From assembly GCA_030603385.1 (NCBI GenBank), contig JAUVXW010000018.1, forward strand, positions 1 through 64,000: a stretch of 64,000 nucleotides of DNA, in the 5' to 3' direction. The DNA is from Promethearchaeota archaeon (GTDB taxonomy: Archaea > Asgardarchaeota > Lokiarchaeia > Sigyniarchaeales > SOKP01). The notes below the pieces were generated by a model, which made no database searches, was not told the DNA's origin, and was given only the letters and a program-made list of their open reading frames with translations. Positions 17,522 to 27,084 of this stretch are shown piece by piece. Numbering within the stretch: position 1 is the stretch's first letter; each line of letters begins with the position of its first letter. A program made the translations under genes and the position numbers.

Positions 17522-18370
17522 TTATTTCAGATGCTTTTCTAGCCACACGTACATATCTTGATATACTTGAGCTCTTCCTTTTTCATTCCATAGCTCATGA
17601 AGAAATCCTGCGTATTCTTTGTAGGTTTTATCTTTGCTCCTAACTTTATTGAAGAATTCTTCTGCTTTTTTCGTATCAACTATTTTATCATTGCCAGCTT
17701 GCATTATTAACACAGGACAAATTAAATTAGAGGCATTTTCCATGGCCCATTTTGTATATTTATCAATTTCAGAAGCAGATTTAGCCGAAATAACATCAAT
17801 TTTATGTTTATCAGCAATATGACTTCTTAATATTTTTAAATCGCTTGTTAATTGATTTTGATCAATTTCATTATTTAAAATCTTATTAGGTGATAATTTT
17901 GATATGGTGTTTGATATTGATTTGATAACTTTTTTACCTATTGATAATTTCATAAACATTCCTAATAATGGTGAAGAAATCAGTACTCCTGGTAATGCAG
18001 GGTGATTAATGGCAAAAATCAAGCTGATTAAACCTCCAAAAGAATGGCCCATTAAAAAGATTTTCTTATCTTTTGCAACCTCACGGACTGTATCCATAAA
18101 TAAAACGATATCTTTTTGGATATGGTCCATACTATCAATGTGTCCAGGAATCTCACCAGTATTTCTATAATGTCCTCTAAAATCATATGCATAGACAGCA
18201 TATCCTTTCTCTGTTAAATATTCAGCAGGCAGTTTCAATCTATCAGAATGAGTACCCCATCCATGAAAGGCAATTATGTAAGCTTTGATTTCCTCATCAT
18301 CAGGTAACCAATATTGATAGAATAATTTTTTTAATTCTCTTCCTTCAAAAAAACCCTCTACATTTTTCAT
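17522..18370 (-). CDS. alpha/beta hydrolase, monoacylglycerol lipase/lysophospholipase-like
   Basis: The 282 residues show the oxyanion-region motif FHGWGTHSDR, the nucleophile elbow GHSFGG near residue 109, the acid in AGNDKIVD and the histidine in GFLHELWNE. The cap segment lies at about residues 135-190. This combination is that of the serine aminopeptidase S33/Hydrolase_4 group, which cleaves lysolipids or small esters. There is no signal peptide, so it is probably cytosolic. It converges with the inositol-phosphate synthase pair. The substrate is unknown. Confidence 0.85.
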   Translation of the reverse strand: MKNVEGFFEGRELKKLFYQYWLPDDEEIKAYIIAFHGWGTHSDRLKLPAEYLTEKGYAVYAYDFRGHYRNTGEIPGHIDSMDHIQKDIVLFMDTVREVAKDKKIFLMGHSFGGLISLIFAINHPALPGVLISSPLLGMFMKLSIGKKVIKSISNTISKLSPNKILNNEIDQNQLTSDLKILRSHIADKHKIDVISAKSASEIDKYTKWAMENASNLICPVLIMQAGNDKIVDTKKAEEFFNKVRSKDKTYKEYAGFLHELWNEKGRAQVYQDMYVWLEKHLK

Positions 18371-18579
18371 TGCTTTATCACTTCAAATATTAATTAGAGA
18401 GAAGTTAGATAAATTATAATTAATAATATTAAAACTCTCTTATTATAATTGCTTTTAATTATTCTAAGATTTTGTGTTCTTTAAATAATATTACTCATAA
18501 AAGAAATTTAAAAAAATTTTATATTATTCGGTAAACTTCATAATAAATAGCAAATATTCAATTTTCTTTGGCTTTTCAT

Positions 18580-19167
18580 ATGAAAGAAACTGAAAAATTA
18601 GAAATCAGTATCCATGGAAGAGGGGGAATGGGAGTAGTTACATGTGCAGAAATAATTGCAGAAGCAGCGTATTTAAGTGGTAACTTTGCTGATGTGCATG
18701 CATACCCTTCATTTGGAGCTGAAAGAAGAGGTGCTCCTGTTCAAGCATATGCTAAGCTTTCTCGAACAGACACTATTTGGGATAGAGCTCAAATAGAAAA
18801 CCCTAATATCTTGATAATATTTGATGAAACTGTATTAAATCAAGAAATAACTTCTTCCCTTAGACAAGGGGGTATATTCATTATTAATTCAGAAAAGGAT
18901 CCTAAATTTTTTGTAGAGAAGTATAAAATAGGTAGTGAGTCAAAAATTGTTATCGCAGATATTAGTAAATTAGCAATAGAGAAAAATCTTACAATTGATG
19001 GAAATCCAGTTATCAATACGCCAATCTTAGGATTGCTTTCTAAAGCACTTCCAGATTTAAATTTAGATAATTTAAAAAAAGTTGTTATTAAACGTCTGGG
19101 CGAAAAAGTTGGCACGCTGAACTATGAATTAATAGAAAAGGGATACAATTTAGCTAAAATACTATAA
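18580..19167 (+). CDS. porC: 2-oxoacid (pyruvate-type):ferredoxin oxidoreductase, gamma subunit
   Basis: The 195-residue protein begins with EISIHGRGGMGVVTCAEIIA and has YPSFGAERRGAPVQAY, the hallmark of PorC/VorC gamma subunits. It would complete a four-subunit enzyme that decarboxylates a 2-oxoacid to acyl-CoA and reduces ferredoxin. The other three subunits are encoded at 23690-26184 on the same strand; two minus-strand kinase genes lie between. I chose the ATG at 18580; a TTG 12 bases upstream is in frame. Confidence 0.9.
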   Translation: MKETEKLEISIHGRGGMGVVTCAEIIAEAAYLSGNFADVHAYPSFGAERRGAPVQAYAKLSRTDTIWDRAQIENPNILIIFDETVLNQEITSSLRQGGIFIINSEKDPKFFVEKYKIGSESKIVIADISKLAIEKNLTIDGNPVINTPILGLLSKALPDLNLDNLKKVVIKRLGEKVGTLNYELIEKGYNLAKIL

Positions 19168-19189
19168 ACTGAATTAAAAATATAATCAC

Positions 19190-20689
19190 TTAATTAAGCG
19201 GTAATTTAACAATAAAAGTGCTTCCTTTACCTCTCCCTTCTGATTCCGCTCTAATATAACCTCCATGTAAATCAACAATTTCTTTTGATATAAATAATCC
19301 AAGTCCTGAACCTTGGATATCAATATATTCTAGTCCTTCTTCATATCTCTCTATTTTCCCGAATCTAGTGAAAATAATACTCATTTCTTCCTCAGTTAAG
19401 CCAATTCCAGTATCATTCACAGAAAACTCAACCCAATCTTCGTTTTCTGATAAAATTATAGTTATTTTTCCATTAGGAGGAGTATTCTTTATGGCATTTA
19501 GAAGTAAATTGGTAATTACTTGTTCAATTCTTAATCTATCTATTTCAATATGGATATTTGAGGGAAGTTCTAATATAAGACTCAAATTTCTTTCTTTTAT
19601 TAAAAATCTCATTTCTTCTGAACTTTCCTTAATTACTATTGTGAGGTTCGTTAATTCTTTTTCTAGCTTAAGTTTATTATATTCTATTCTTGTAATGTCT
19701 AACAAATTATCAACTAGAAGATTTAACCTTTCTCCACCTTTTTGAATCATTTGAATTAATTCTAATACATCTTCTCCTAATTTATCTTTAAATACATCTA
19801 GTAAAAGCTCAGAACTTGCGAAGACCAACACAAGGGGTGTCTTTAACTCATGAGAAACTCTTGAAATTAAATCCTTTCTTAATTGATCTAATTCTTTTAA
19901 TTTTTGGATTTCTTCCTTTATTAAGAGATCTGCTTCCTTCCGTTTAGTTATATCATGTAAAATTACTTGGACTAAAGTTTCACTCCCTAATTTTACTAAG
20001 GATGCTTGAAGATTTGCCCAAATTAAACATCCGTCTTTTTTATACAATTGAATATCTATACGGTGTATCACTTCTCCTTTTATAAATCTATCAAATAAAT
20101 CAATTAGCATCGGAAGAAAATCCGGATGAATAAATGTAAGATCTTTAAATTTTTTACCTTGTAAATCAATTCTGTTATATCCCACTAATACTTCAGCAGC
20201 AGGACTACTATCAATTATTTCACCTTTTGAATTAATTAAAATTATAGCAAATGGTGAGTCTTCAAATAAATATCTATATTTTTCCTCAGATTCTCTTAAT
20301 TTCTGCTCCGCTAGCTTCTTCTCAGTAACATCATTTCCAATCCCTAAAACGGCATAGATTTTTTCATTTTTTTTAAATGGAATAGCATAGGTTTCAACAT
20401 ATATAAATTTCCCTTCTTTAGTTTTAAGCTTATATTCACTGCGTTCTGATTGTTTTCCCGTTTTTCTAATTTCATTTGTAACTTTTATTGCTTTCATTAG
20501 ATTCTCTCTATCTAGTAAATCTATGAAAGAAATATCTGGAATTTCATCTCTTTTAAATCCTAACTTTTTTAATGCGACATTATTAGCATCCAGAAAATTT
20601 CCTCTCAAGTCATTAACATAAATTAAATCTAAAGAAAACTCAAATAGATCCTTATACTTTTCTCTTATCTCTTCCTTGTTAAATTTCAT
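19190..20689 (-). CDS. PAS-domain sensor histidine kinase, soluble
   Basis: The 499 residues contain two PAS/PAC units (about 5-125 and 133-255), a HisKA domain with the phospho-acceptor in SRVSHELKTPLV, and an HATPase domain with LLLNAIKNTPPNG, DTGIGL and GSGLGLFIS. No membrane segment is present, so it senses a cytosolic signal, possibly through a cofactor in a PAS domain. No response regulator lies nearby. The last PAS and the kinase core closely match those of the next gene, so the pair arose by duplication. It ends 22 bases past porC, tail to tail. Confidence 0.92.
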   Translation of the reverse strand: MKFNKEEIREKYKDLFEFSLDLIYVNDLRGNFLDANNVALKKLGFKRDEIPDISFIDLLDRENLMKAIKVTNEIRKTGKQSERSEYKLKTKEGKFIYVETYAIPFKKNEKIYAVLGIGNDVTEKKLAEQKLRESEEKYRYLFEDSPFAIILINSKGEIIDSSPAAEVLVGYNRIDLQGKKFKDLTFIHPDFLPMLIDLFDRFIKGEVIHRIDIQLYKKDGCLIWANLQASLVKLGSETLVQVILHDITKRKEADLLIKEEIQKLKELDQLRKDLISRVSHELKTPLVLVFASSELLLDVFKDKLGEDVLELIQMIQKGGERLNLLVDNLLDITRIEYNKLKLEKELTNLTIVIKESSEEMRFLIKERNLSLILELPSNIHIEIDRLRIEQVITNLLLNAIKNTPPNGKITIILSENEDWVEFSVNDTGIGLTEEEMSIIFTRFGKIERYEEGLEYIDIQGSGLGLFISKEIVDLHGGYIRAESEGRGKGSTFIVKLPLN

Positions 20690-20724
20690 TTAAGACTCAC
20701 ATTTTTCATAAATTTGATTTAGCA

Positions 20725-23409
20725 CTACTTGGAAAATGGTAACTTTATTATAAATGTACTTCCTTTATTTCTCCCTGCTGATTCCGCCCAAATTTGACCC
20801 TTATGTAAGTTAATAATCTCTTTAGAAATAAATAAACCAAGACCAGAACCTTGAATGTCTATAAATTCTAATCCTTCTCCATATCTTTCTATCTTCCCAA
20901 ACCTAGTAAATATTCTATCCATTTCCTCTCGAGTTAAACCAATACCAGTATCATTGACAAAAAATTCAACCCAATTTCCTTTTCTATATAATTTTATCAA
21001 AATTTTTCCATTAGGTGGTGTATTTTTTATAGCATTGGATAAAAGATTTAGAACTACTTGTTCAATTCTTACTTTATCAAGGTTTATAATTAATTCATTA
21101 GGAAGTTCAAGTTTTAAATCTAATTTCCGCCTTTTTATTAAATACATCATTTCATTAGCGCAATCTTGGATTATATCACTTAAATTAGTTAAATCTGTTA
21201 TTAATTCAAATTTATCATACTCAATTCTAGTAATGTCAAGTAGGTTGTCAACTAAATATTTTAATCTTGAACCTCCTTTTTCAATCATCTTAATTAATTC
21301 TTTACTCTCCTCATTAATCTCATCTTTAAATAGTTCTAAAAGTAACTCCGAGGCTCCACAGACAGAAACAAGTGGTGTTTTTAATTCATGAGAAACTCTT
21401 GAGATTAAATCTTTTCTAATTTGATCTAGCTCTTTTAATTTTTGAATCTCCTCTTGTACTAGAAGATCAGCCCTCTTCCGATCTGTTATGTCATGAAGAA
21501 TTGCTTGAACTAAGAAATTCTCACCTAATTTGATTAAAGTTGTTTGATAATTAATCCAAACTAGATCTCCATTCTTTTTATAAAACTCTGCATCGAAAGG
21601 AGGTAAAATTTCACCTTTTAGTAATTTTTTAAATCGTTCAAGCATCATAGGTAAATAATTTGGATGAATTGTTACAAGATTCCTATACTCATGACCTATT
21701 AATTCTTCTATATTATATCCTAATAATTTTTCAGTTGCAGGATTACAATAAATGATTTTACCTTTTTGATCGATAAGAGCTATTGCAAATGGCACAGATT
21801 CAAATAGGTTACGATATCTACTTTCAGATTCCTTTACTTTTTGCTCCAAATCAAACTTTTCAGTGATATCTGATATTAATCCTTGAATCTTAATAGGCTC
21901 ACCATCAATATTCTTAATTAAATGGGAGTTTAGCTGTAAAATAATATTTTGACCATTCTTTTTTTGTGAGTGTACAATATAATTCTTGATAAATCCATCT
22001 TCTTCTAATTTTTTTAAATAATCATCACGCTCACTCGGATTTTGCCAAAACTGCTTCACATTTATTTTTGATAAATCTTCTGTAGGTCCAAAACCTAATA
22101 AATAGCTAAATGCAGGATTATAATTTAACAAATCACCTTCCCAATTTACCTGATAAAATCCTAAATCTAATTTATTAATCATATTTCGATATTTTTCTTC
22201 AGATTCTTTTAGCTTTTGTTCAGATTGCTTCCGAATTGTTATATCACGAACTTCTCCTTGAATGAATTTCTTTCCACCTATAGTAAAAAGACTTGAGGAT
22301 ACTTCAGCAGGAAAAATTTCTCCGTTTTTCTTTTTAAAGTTAATGTCAAACCTTACAAAACCTTTTTTCGAAATTTCTTCAAAAGCTTTTTTTGATTCTA
22401 CAAGTTCACTTATTGGATGTAGTTGGGTAATGTTAAGAGATAAGATCTCTGCTTTTGGATATCCAAAATGATCTAATACTTTCTGATTAACATCTATTAT
22501 TTTACCTTCTAAATCATGTAAAAAAATTCCATCATTTGAATGTTGAAAAAGATTACTGTATTTTTCTTGGGATTCTTCCAATTCTTTTGTTCTCAATCTA
22601 ACTTTTTGAGTGAGTTCAATCTTAAATTTCTCCTCTAAATCTTCTTCTTTCTTCCTCTCAGTAATATCTCGTACTATACCATAAAAACCTCTTTTTCTGC
22701 CTTTAGGATTATACTTTAAATATACTGAAGTTTCAAAAAACGCTTTTTCTCCATTTTTTCTAATAACAGGAAACTGAAATATATTCTGCTGAATTTCTGT
22801 TCTAAACACCTTATTAAAGGTTTTAAAAACTAAATCACGCGTTTTCTCTTCAGTAGTTATAATATAATTTTCTTTTAACAATTCTTCCTTTGAATATCCA
22901 ATAAATTTACATAGAGCATCGTTAACATACGTAAAATTTCCTTTCAGATCAACTTCATAATATCCTTCTTTAATGTTTTTGATTATACTTTGATATTTTT
23001 CTTCTGAATCTTTTAATGTAAGTTCAGTGAGTTTTTTTTCTGATATGTCTTTTGAAATTAAAAGAACTCTTTTACCTTTCTTCCTATCTTCTAATAGCTT
23101 AATCTTCACTTCAAACCAGACTTTCTTACCATCTTTATGGTAGATTTGTATATCAACTATTTTTTCGTCAGTATAATCAATCTTTTTAAGGATTTCTTGT
23201 ATTTTATTAATACCCTTAATATCGATGAAGTGATTAATGTTCTTGCCAATTAAATCTTCATTTGAATATCCTAATAGTTTTAAATAGATTTTTTCATTTA
23301 CAAATTCAATTTCAAGGTTCAGATTTATAATACAGATTAAATCATTTACGGTATTGGATAATAATAAATAATTTTCTTTTGAAATTTCCATGTCAATCCC
23401 TAAATCCAT
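20725..23409 (-). CDS. multi-PAS sensor histidine kinase, soluble
   Basis: From the ATG at 23409 the protein has 894 residues. Five PAS units follow one another, at roughly 8-120, 130-250, 275-395, 400-520 and 530-650, before HisKA (SRVSHELKTPLVSV) and HATPase (LLSNAIKNTPPNGK, DTGIGL, GSGLGLFIS). A coiled helix with KVRLRTKELEESQ joins the second and third PAS. The core differs from the downstream paralogue by scattered substitutions only. In-frame codons to 23442 would add 11 residues of poor quality. No partner regulator is visible; the gene may be co-transcribed with the shorter kinase, 35 bases on. Confidence 0.92.
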   Translation of the reverse strand: MDLGIDMEISKENYLLLSNTVNDLICIINLNLEIEFVNEKIYLKLLGYSNEDLIGKNINHFIDIKGINKIQEILKKIDYTDEKIVDIQIYHKDGKKVWFEVKIKLLEDRKKGKRVLLISKDISEKKLTELTLKDSEEKYQSIIKNIKEGYYEVDLKGNFTYVNDALCKFIGYSKEELLKENYIITTEEKTRDLVFKTFNKVFRTEIQQNIFQFPVIRKNGEKAFFETSVYLKYNPKGRKRGFYGIVRDITERKKEEDLEEKFKIELTQKVRLRTKELEESQEKYSNLFQHSNDGIFLHDLEGKIIDVNQKVLDHFGYPKAEILSLNITQLHPISELVESKKAFEEISKKGFVRFDINFKKKNGEIFPAEVSSSLFTIGGKKFIQGEVRDITIRKQSEQKLKESEEKYRNMINKLDLGFYQVNWEGDLLNYNPAFSYLLGFGPTEDLSKINVKQFWQNPSERDDYLKKLEEDGFIKNYIVHSQKKNGQNIILQLNSHLIKNIDGEPIKIQGLISDITEKFDLEQKVKESESRYRNLFESVPFAIALIDQKGKIIYCNPATEKLLGYNIEELIGHEYRNLVTIHPNYLPMMLERFKKLLKGEILPPFDAEFYKKNGDLVWINYQTTLIKLGENFLVQAILHDITDRKRADLLVQEEIQKLKELDQIRKDLISRVSHELKTPLVSVCGASELLLELFKDEINEESKELIKMIEKGGSRLKYLVDNLLDITRIEYDKFELITDLTNLSDIIQDCANEMMYLIKRRKLDLKLELPNELIINLDKVRIEQVVLNLLSNAIKNTPPNGKILIKLYRKGNWVEFFVNDTGIGLTREEMDRIFTRFGKIERYGEGLEFIDIQGSGLGLFISKEIINLHKGQIWAESAGRNKGSTFIIKLPFSK

Positions 23410-23689
23410 CCTTTTTTTATAACTTATATAAAAGAAACACAATACTCGAAAGGTTATACAACATTAAGAAACTGTATAACTTTTACTTATTAGACTAATG
23501 ATATATTAAGTATTTATTTTTAATTTAAAAAAAAGTAATATCAAATTATTCTCATGTTCTACATATCATTCTTGATAAATTAAACGAAATCCTCCAACAT
23601 TCTTTATTTTTATAAATAATAAGAATTAAAAATTTGCTTACGTTTGATTTTATACAAGAATCTGATATTAAATTAATTTTGATGAATAG

Positions 23690-23989
23690 ATGACAGGCTC
23701 GAAAAAAAAATATCAAAAAATATTAGGCTCAGTTCAGAAACCTGTTATTGGGGAAGCAGGTCAAACAGGAACTTGGAGTTCAAAAAAACCAATAATTGAT
23801 TTAAAGAAGTGTATACCCGTTAAATCCGGAAAACCTAGTTGTTTTAATTGCTGGCTATATTGTCCAGAAGCCGTAGTCTCTAGAACAATTCCACCTCAAA
23901 TAGATTTTAATTACTGCAAAGGATGTGGTATCTGCATGGAAGAATGCCCAGTTAAAGCAATATCAATGGAGGAGGTGAAAAATGAATGA
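23690..23989 (+). CDS. porD: 2-oxoacid:ferredoxin oxidoreductase, delta (ferredoxin) subunit
   Basis: The 99-residue protein holds two 4Fe-4S motifs. The second is canonical (CKGCGICMEECP). The first has a longer spacing, C-x8-C-x2-C-x3-CP (CIPVKSGKPSCFNCWLYCP), as in archaeal PorD. It carries electrons from the catalytic subunits to ferredoxin. Its stop overlaps the porA start as ATGA, with GGAGGTG just upstream acting as the Shine-Dalgarno sequence for porA. It is the first gene of porD-porA-porB. Confidence 0.93.
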   Translation: MTGSKKKYQKILGSVQKPVIGEAGQTGTWSSKKPIIDLKKCIPVKSGKPSCFNCWLYCPEAVVSRTIPPQIDFNYCKGCGICMEECPVKAISMEEVKNE

Positions 23990-25278
23990 CACTTACTGAA
24001 AATGAAGAATCAACTACCGATGAAAATATCATGATTTTGACAGGAAATCACGCTGCTGCACACGCATTTAGACAAGCAAAAGTAGGTGTTGTTTCTGCAT
24101 ATCCAATCACACCTCAAAGCCCAGTAGTTGAAAAAATTGCTGAATTTATAGCTGAAGGTAAACTAAAAGCAAGATTTGTAAAAGTTGAATCTGAACATAG
24201 TGCGATGGCCGTTCTATGTGCTGCCTCTGTTACGGGATCAAGAGTATGTACAGCAACTTCTGCTCATGGTTTAGAATTGATGTATGAAATGTTACCTTGG
24301 GCTTCAGGGAATAGATTACCAATAGTTCTTAATTTAGCGACTAGGAGCTTAGGAGCCCCTTGGTCAGTTTGGACAGACCATCAAGATTTTATAACAATTA
24401 GAGATGTTGGATGGATTCAATTGTTTTGCGAGAATAATCAAGAAATCTATGATACCAACCTTCAAGCATTTAAGATTGCAGAAGATTCAAGAGTTCTCCT
24501 ACCTGTAGCCTGTGCTTACGACGGTTATGTGCTTTCACACACGGCAATGCCAGTAAAGTTAGAAATACAAGAGTTAGTAGATAAATTCTTACCACCTCTC
24601 AATCATCATATTAATTTGTCTGATATTTCTACTGTTAAAGGAATTGATCCGGTAACCACACCTCAAGTTGTTAAGCGAGATGAGGGTGTCGTTCCAGGAT
24701 ATTATGAATATAGATATGCATTGCAAAAAGCATTAGAGAATTCAATTGATATCATTAAAGAAGTTCACAATGATTTTGCTAAAAAGTTTGGAAGATCTTA
24801 TGGAAATGGTATATATAAAGCAATTCGAACGGATGACGCAGATATTATAATCTTTGGGATGGGATCAGTAGCATCACAATCAAGAGTTGCTGTAGAAAAA
24901 CTTAGAACTGAAGGTCTAAAAGTTGGCTTACTGAGTCTGAAATTATTTCGTCCCTACCCTGCAGAGGAACTAAGAGAATTTTTCAAGGATAAAGAAAATA
25001 TTATAGTATTTGATAGGGACATTGGATATGGATATGAAGGTACTTTATCATATGAATTAAAAGCAGCCCTTTACGGATTGAAAAATCGACCAAATATCAA
25101 GGGTTTTATTGTTGGATTAGGTGGAAGAGATGTTAAAACAGAACACATAATAACTGGTGTTTATAAAGCTTTGGATGAATTTAAGAAGGGGATCTTTACA
25201 AATAAAACAGACTTTTTAGGATTAAGATTAGAAGAATTGGAAGATTATGATGAAGAAACTTATTTTAAAGGAGGATGA
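23986..25278 (+). CDS. porA: 2-oxoacid:ferredoxin oxidoreductase, alpha subunit
   Basis: The 430-residue PorA carries the pyrimidine-binding part of the thiamine-diphosphate site (AYPITPQSPVVEKIAEF and KVESEHSAMAVLCAAS near residue 65), the substrate loop TSAHGLELMYEMLPWASG, and the C-terminal domain II (GMGSVASQSRVAVEKL). The residues near TRSLGAPWSVWTDHQDF fit pyruvate or a related 2-oxoacid. It overlaps porD and lies 6 bases before porB, so the three are one operon. Confidence 0.95.
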   Translation: MTLTENEESTTDENIMILTGNHAAAHAFRQAKVGVVSAYPITPQSPVVEKIAEFIAEGKLKARFVKVESEHSAMAVLCAASVTGSRVCTATSAHGLELMYEMLPWASGNRLPIVLNLATRSLGAPWSVWTDHQDFITIRDVGWIQLFCENNQEIYDTNLQAFKIAEDSRVLLPVACAYDGYVLSHTAMPVKLEIQELVDKFLPPLNHHINLSDISTVKGIDPVTTPQVVKRDEGVVPGYYEYRYALQKALENSIDIIKEVHNDFAKKFGRSYGNGIYKAIRTDDADIIIFGMGSVASQSRVAVEKLRTEGLKVGLLSLKLFRPYPAEELREFFKDKENIIVFDRDIGYGYEGTLSYELKAALYGLKNRPNIKGFIVGLGGRDVKTEHIITGVYKALDEFKKGIFTNKTDFLGLRLEELEDYDEETYFKGG

Positions 25279-25284
25279 GAGATA

Positions 25285-26184
25285 ATGGTAAATGTAATGG
25301 ACATTCCTGAGGAAGAATATATTTTTCCTGGCACACGCGCATGTGCGGGTTGTGCTATGGCGTTAATATATAGGATCGCACTAAAAGCTCTTGGTTCTAA
25401 TACAATCGTAACAGTTCCTGCTTCTTGTTTAACCGTTCTCCATGGAATGCAAGGTTTTTGTACTACAAAGATTTCTGTTTACCATACTCCATTCGCAACT
25501 ACAGGTGCATCTGCATCTGGTATCTTAGCATCATTAGAGGATAAAGGCTTAGCAGATGAAATTACTGTCCTTGCTTTTGCAGGTGACGGCGGAACAGCTG
25601 ATATTGGAATACAAGCTCTAAGTGGTGCTGCAGAAAGAGGCACAAATTTTATTTATGCCTGCTATGATAATGAAGCTTATATGAATACAGGAGTCCAAAG
25701 AAGTGGATCAACGCCAATAGGTGTCCAAACAACAACAACACCAGAAGGAAAATTAGTTCATAAAAAAAATATGCCCAAAATTTTAGAAGCTCACGGGATT
25801 CCATATGTCGCTACTGCCAATGCCGCATACCCACTTGATTTATATGAAAAATTTAAACGAGCAAAGGATATAAAGGGTCCAAAATATATTCATATATTAT
25901 CGCCTTGTCCTCCTGGTTGGGGATATAACCCAAAAGATACAATGTTAATTGGTAGGCTAGCAAATGAAACAGGATTTTGGCCTCTTTACGAAGTTCTTGA
26001 TGGAAAGTTTGAGCTGTCAAATTCAAGTAAAAGATATTTAGACTCCTCGAAAAGAAAACCAATAACAGATTATTTGAAAGCTCAAAAAAGATTTAAATCA
26101 ATCGATGAAAAGATAGTAAAAACTTATGAAAAATATATTGATAATACTTGGAAAGAAATAAAGAGTAGGCTTGAAAGTAGCTAA
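25285..26184 (+). CDS. porB: 2-oxoacid:ferredoxin oxidoreductase, beta subunit
   Basis: The 299-residue PorB binds the diphosphate of thiamine diphosphate and one 4Fe-4S cluster. It shows CAGCAMALIYRIALKA near residue 20, the Mg/thiamine motif GDGGTADIGIQALSGA, and NEAYMNTGVQRS, typical of pyruvate ferredoxin oxidoreductase beta chains. A GGAGGATGAGAG region at 25270-25280 provides a ribosome-binding site. Together with PorC (18580) the full heterotetramer is encoded. Confidence 0.95.
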   Translation: MVNVMDIPEEEYIFPGTRACAGCAMALIYRIALKALGSNTIVTVPASCLTVLHGMQGFCTTKISVYHTPFATTGASASGILASLEDKGLADEITVLAFAGDGGTADIGIQALSGAAERGTNFIYACYDNEAYMNTGVQRSGSTPIGVQTTTTPEGKLVHKKNMPKILEAHGIPYVATANAAYPLDLYEKFKRAKDIKGPKYIHILSPCPPGWGYNPKDTMLIGRLANETGFWPLYEVLDGKFELSNSSKRYLDSSKRKPITDYLKAQKRFKSIDEKIVKTYEKYIDNTWKEIKSRLESS

Positions 26185-26291
26185 CTCTTTAGACTTAATT
26201 TGAGAATTTCCTATTTTTGAATTCTTTTTTCTTGTTATTTTGTTATGGAAAAAAATAAAAACTAATTTTAGTTAAGTTAATTAGATATTAT

Positions 26292-27074
26292 ATGCTGAGA
26301 ACATTCATATTTGACGATTCTAAATCTAAATGGGTAGAAGAGAAACAACAATTATTATCAGAAGATATTTGTGTATTATTGGATGATGAAGAAGAAATTC
26401 TATATTTATGGAGGGGCTTAAAAACAAGTAAAAAAAGGTTTAAGAAGGGATATAAACAATTAAAAGAACTAATTTCTAATTTCCCTGATTTAAACCTCCA
26501 ATTTATGATGGTAACAAAAAATTTCCCAATCCAAGTTCAAGAGAAGCTTGATTCCATGTTAGAAACAGCTAAGAAAGAGAGGAGTGGGATTTTACTATTT
26601 AACAGATTTATTACTATACGGATTTATTTTATTTTTTTATTATGTGCAATTATTTTACCAATCGTTTCTTTATTAAATTTGAGTTCCTCCTTGCTATGGA
26701 CGATTTCTAATGGAAATTATGAAGTAAATAATAATACCTTCCGATTATGGATATACTACTCGGAAATTTTAACACTTATAACTTTAATTTGCTTTATCAT
26801 TAATTTGGTTATTGGAATTATTGAATTTGAAAATCAGGTAATTGTTTTTTCTATTGTTGGGTTATTAATTTGTGTTGGATTATTTATATATTTAAATTTT
26901 GACATTTATTTATTTCTATTTCAAGAAGGATCAACCTTAACTAATTATTTAATCTCAAGAAAGGATATTTTGTACTTTATTATAGTAAACTTAATCTCAA
27001 TTTTAATTTTTGAAATCCCAAATACAATTAAATTAATATCATTTCTGAAAACATACCGAAAATTTATTTTTTAG
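26292..27074 (+). CDS. membrane protein with gelsolin-like N-terminal domain (tentative)
   Basis: In this 260-residue protein, residues 1-100 are soluble and contain DICVLLDDEEEILYLWRGLK followed by TSKKRFKKGYKQLKEL. This matches the core of gelsolin repeats, where a V-L-D strand, an I-Y-x-W-x-G strand and a long helix follow one another. The C-terminal part has about four hydrophobic segments from residue 110 on. Gelsolin-like proteins that act on actin are known from Asgard archaea; a membrane-anchored form would tie such a domain to the cell membrane. The call is by eye from the motif, with no alignment. Confidence 0.5.
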   Translation: MLRTFIFDDSKSKWVEEKQQLLSEDICVLLDDEEEILYLWRGLKTSKKRFKKGYKQLKELISNFPDLNLQFMMVTKNFPIQVQEKLDSMLETAKKERSGILLFNRFITIRIYFIFLLCAIILPIVSLLNLSSSLLWTISNGNYEVNNNTFRLWIYYSEILTLITLICFIINLVIGIIEFENQVIVFSIVGLLICVGLFIYLNFDIYLFLFQEGSTLTNYLISRKDILYFIIVNLISILIFEIPNTIKLISFLKTYRKFIF

Positions 27075-27084
27075 CTGAAGTAAT

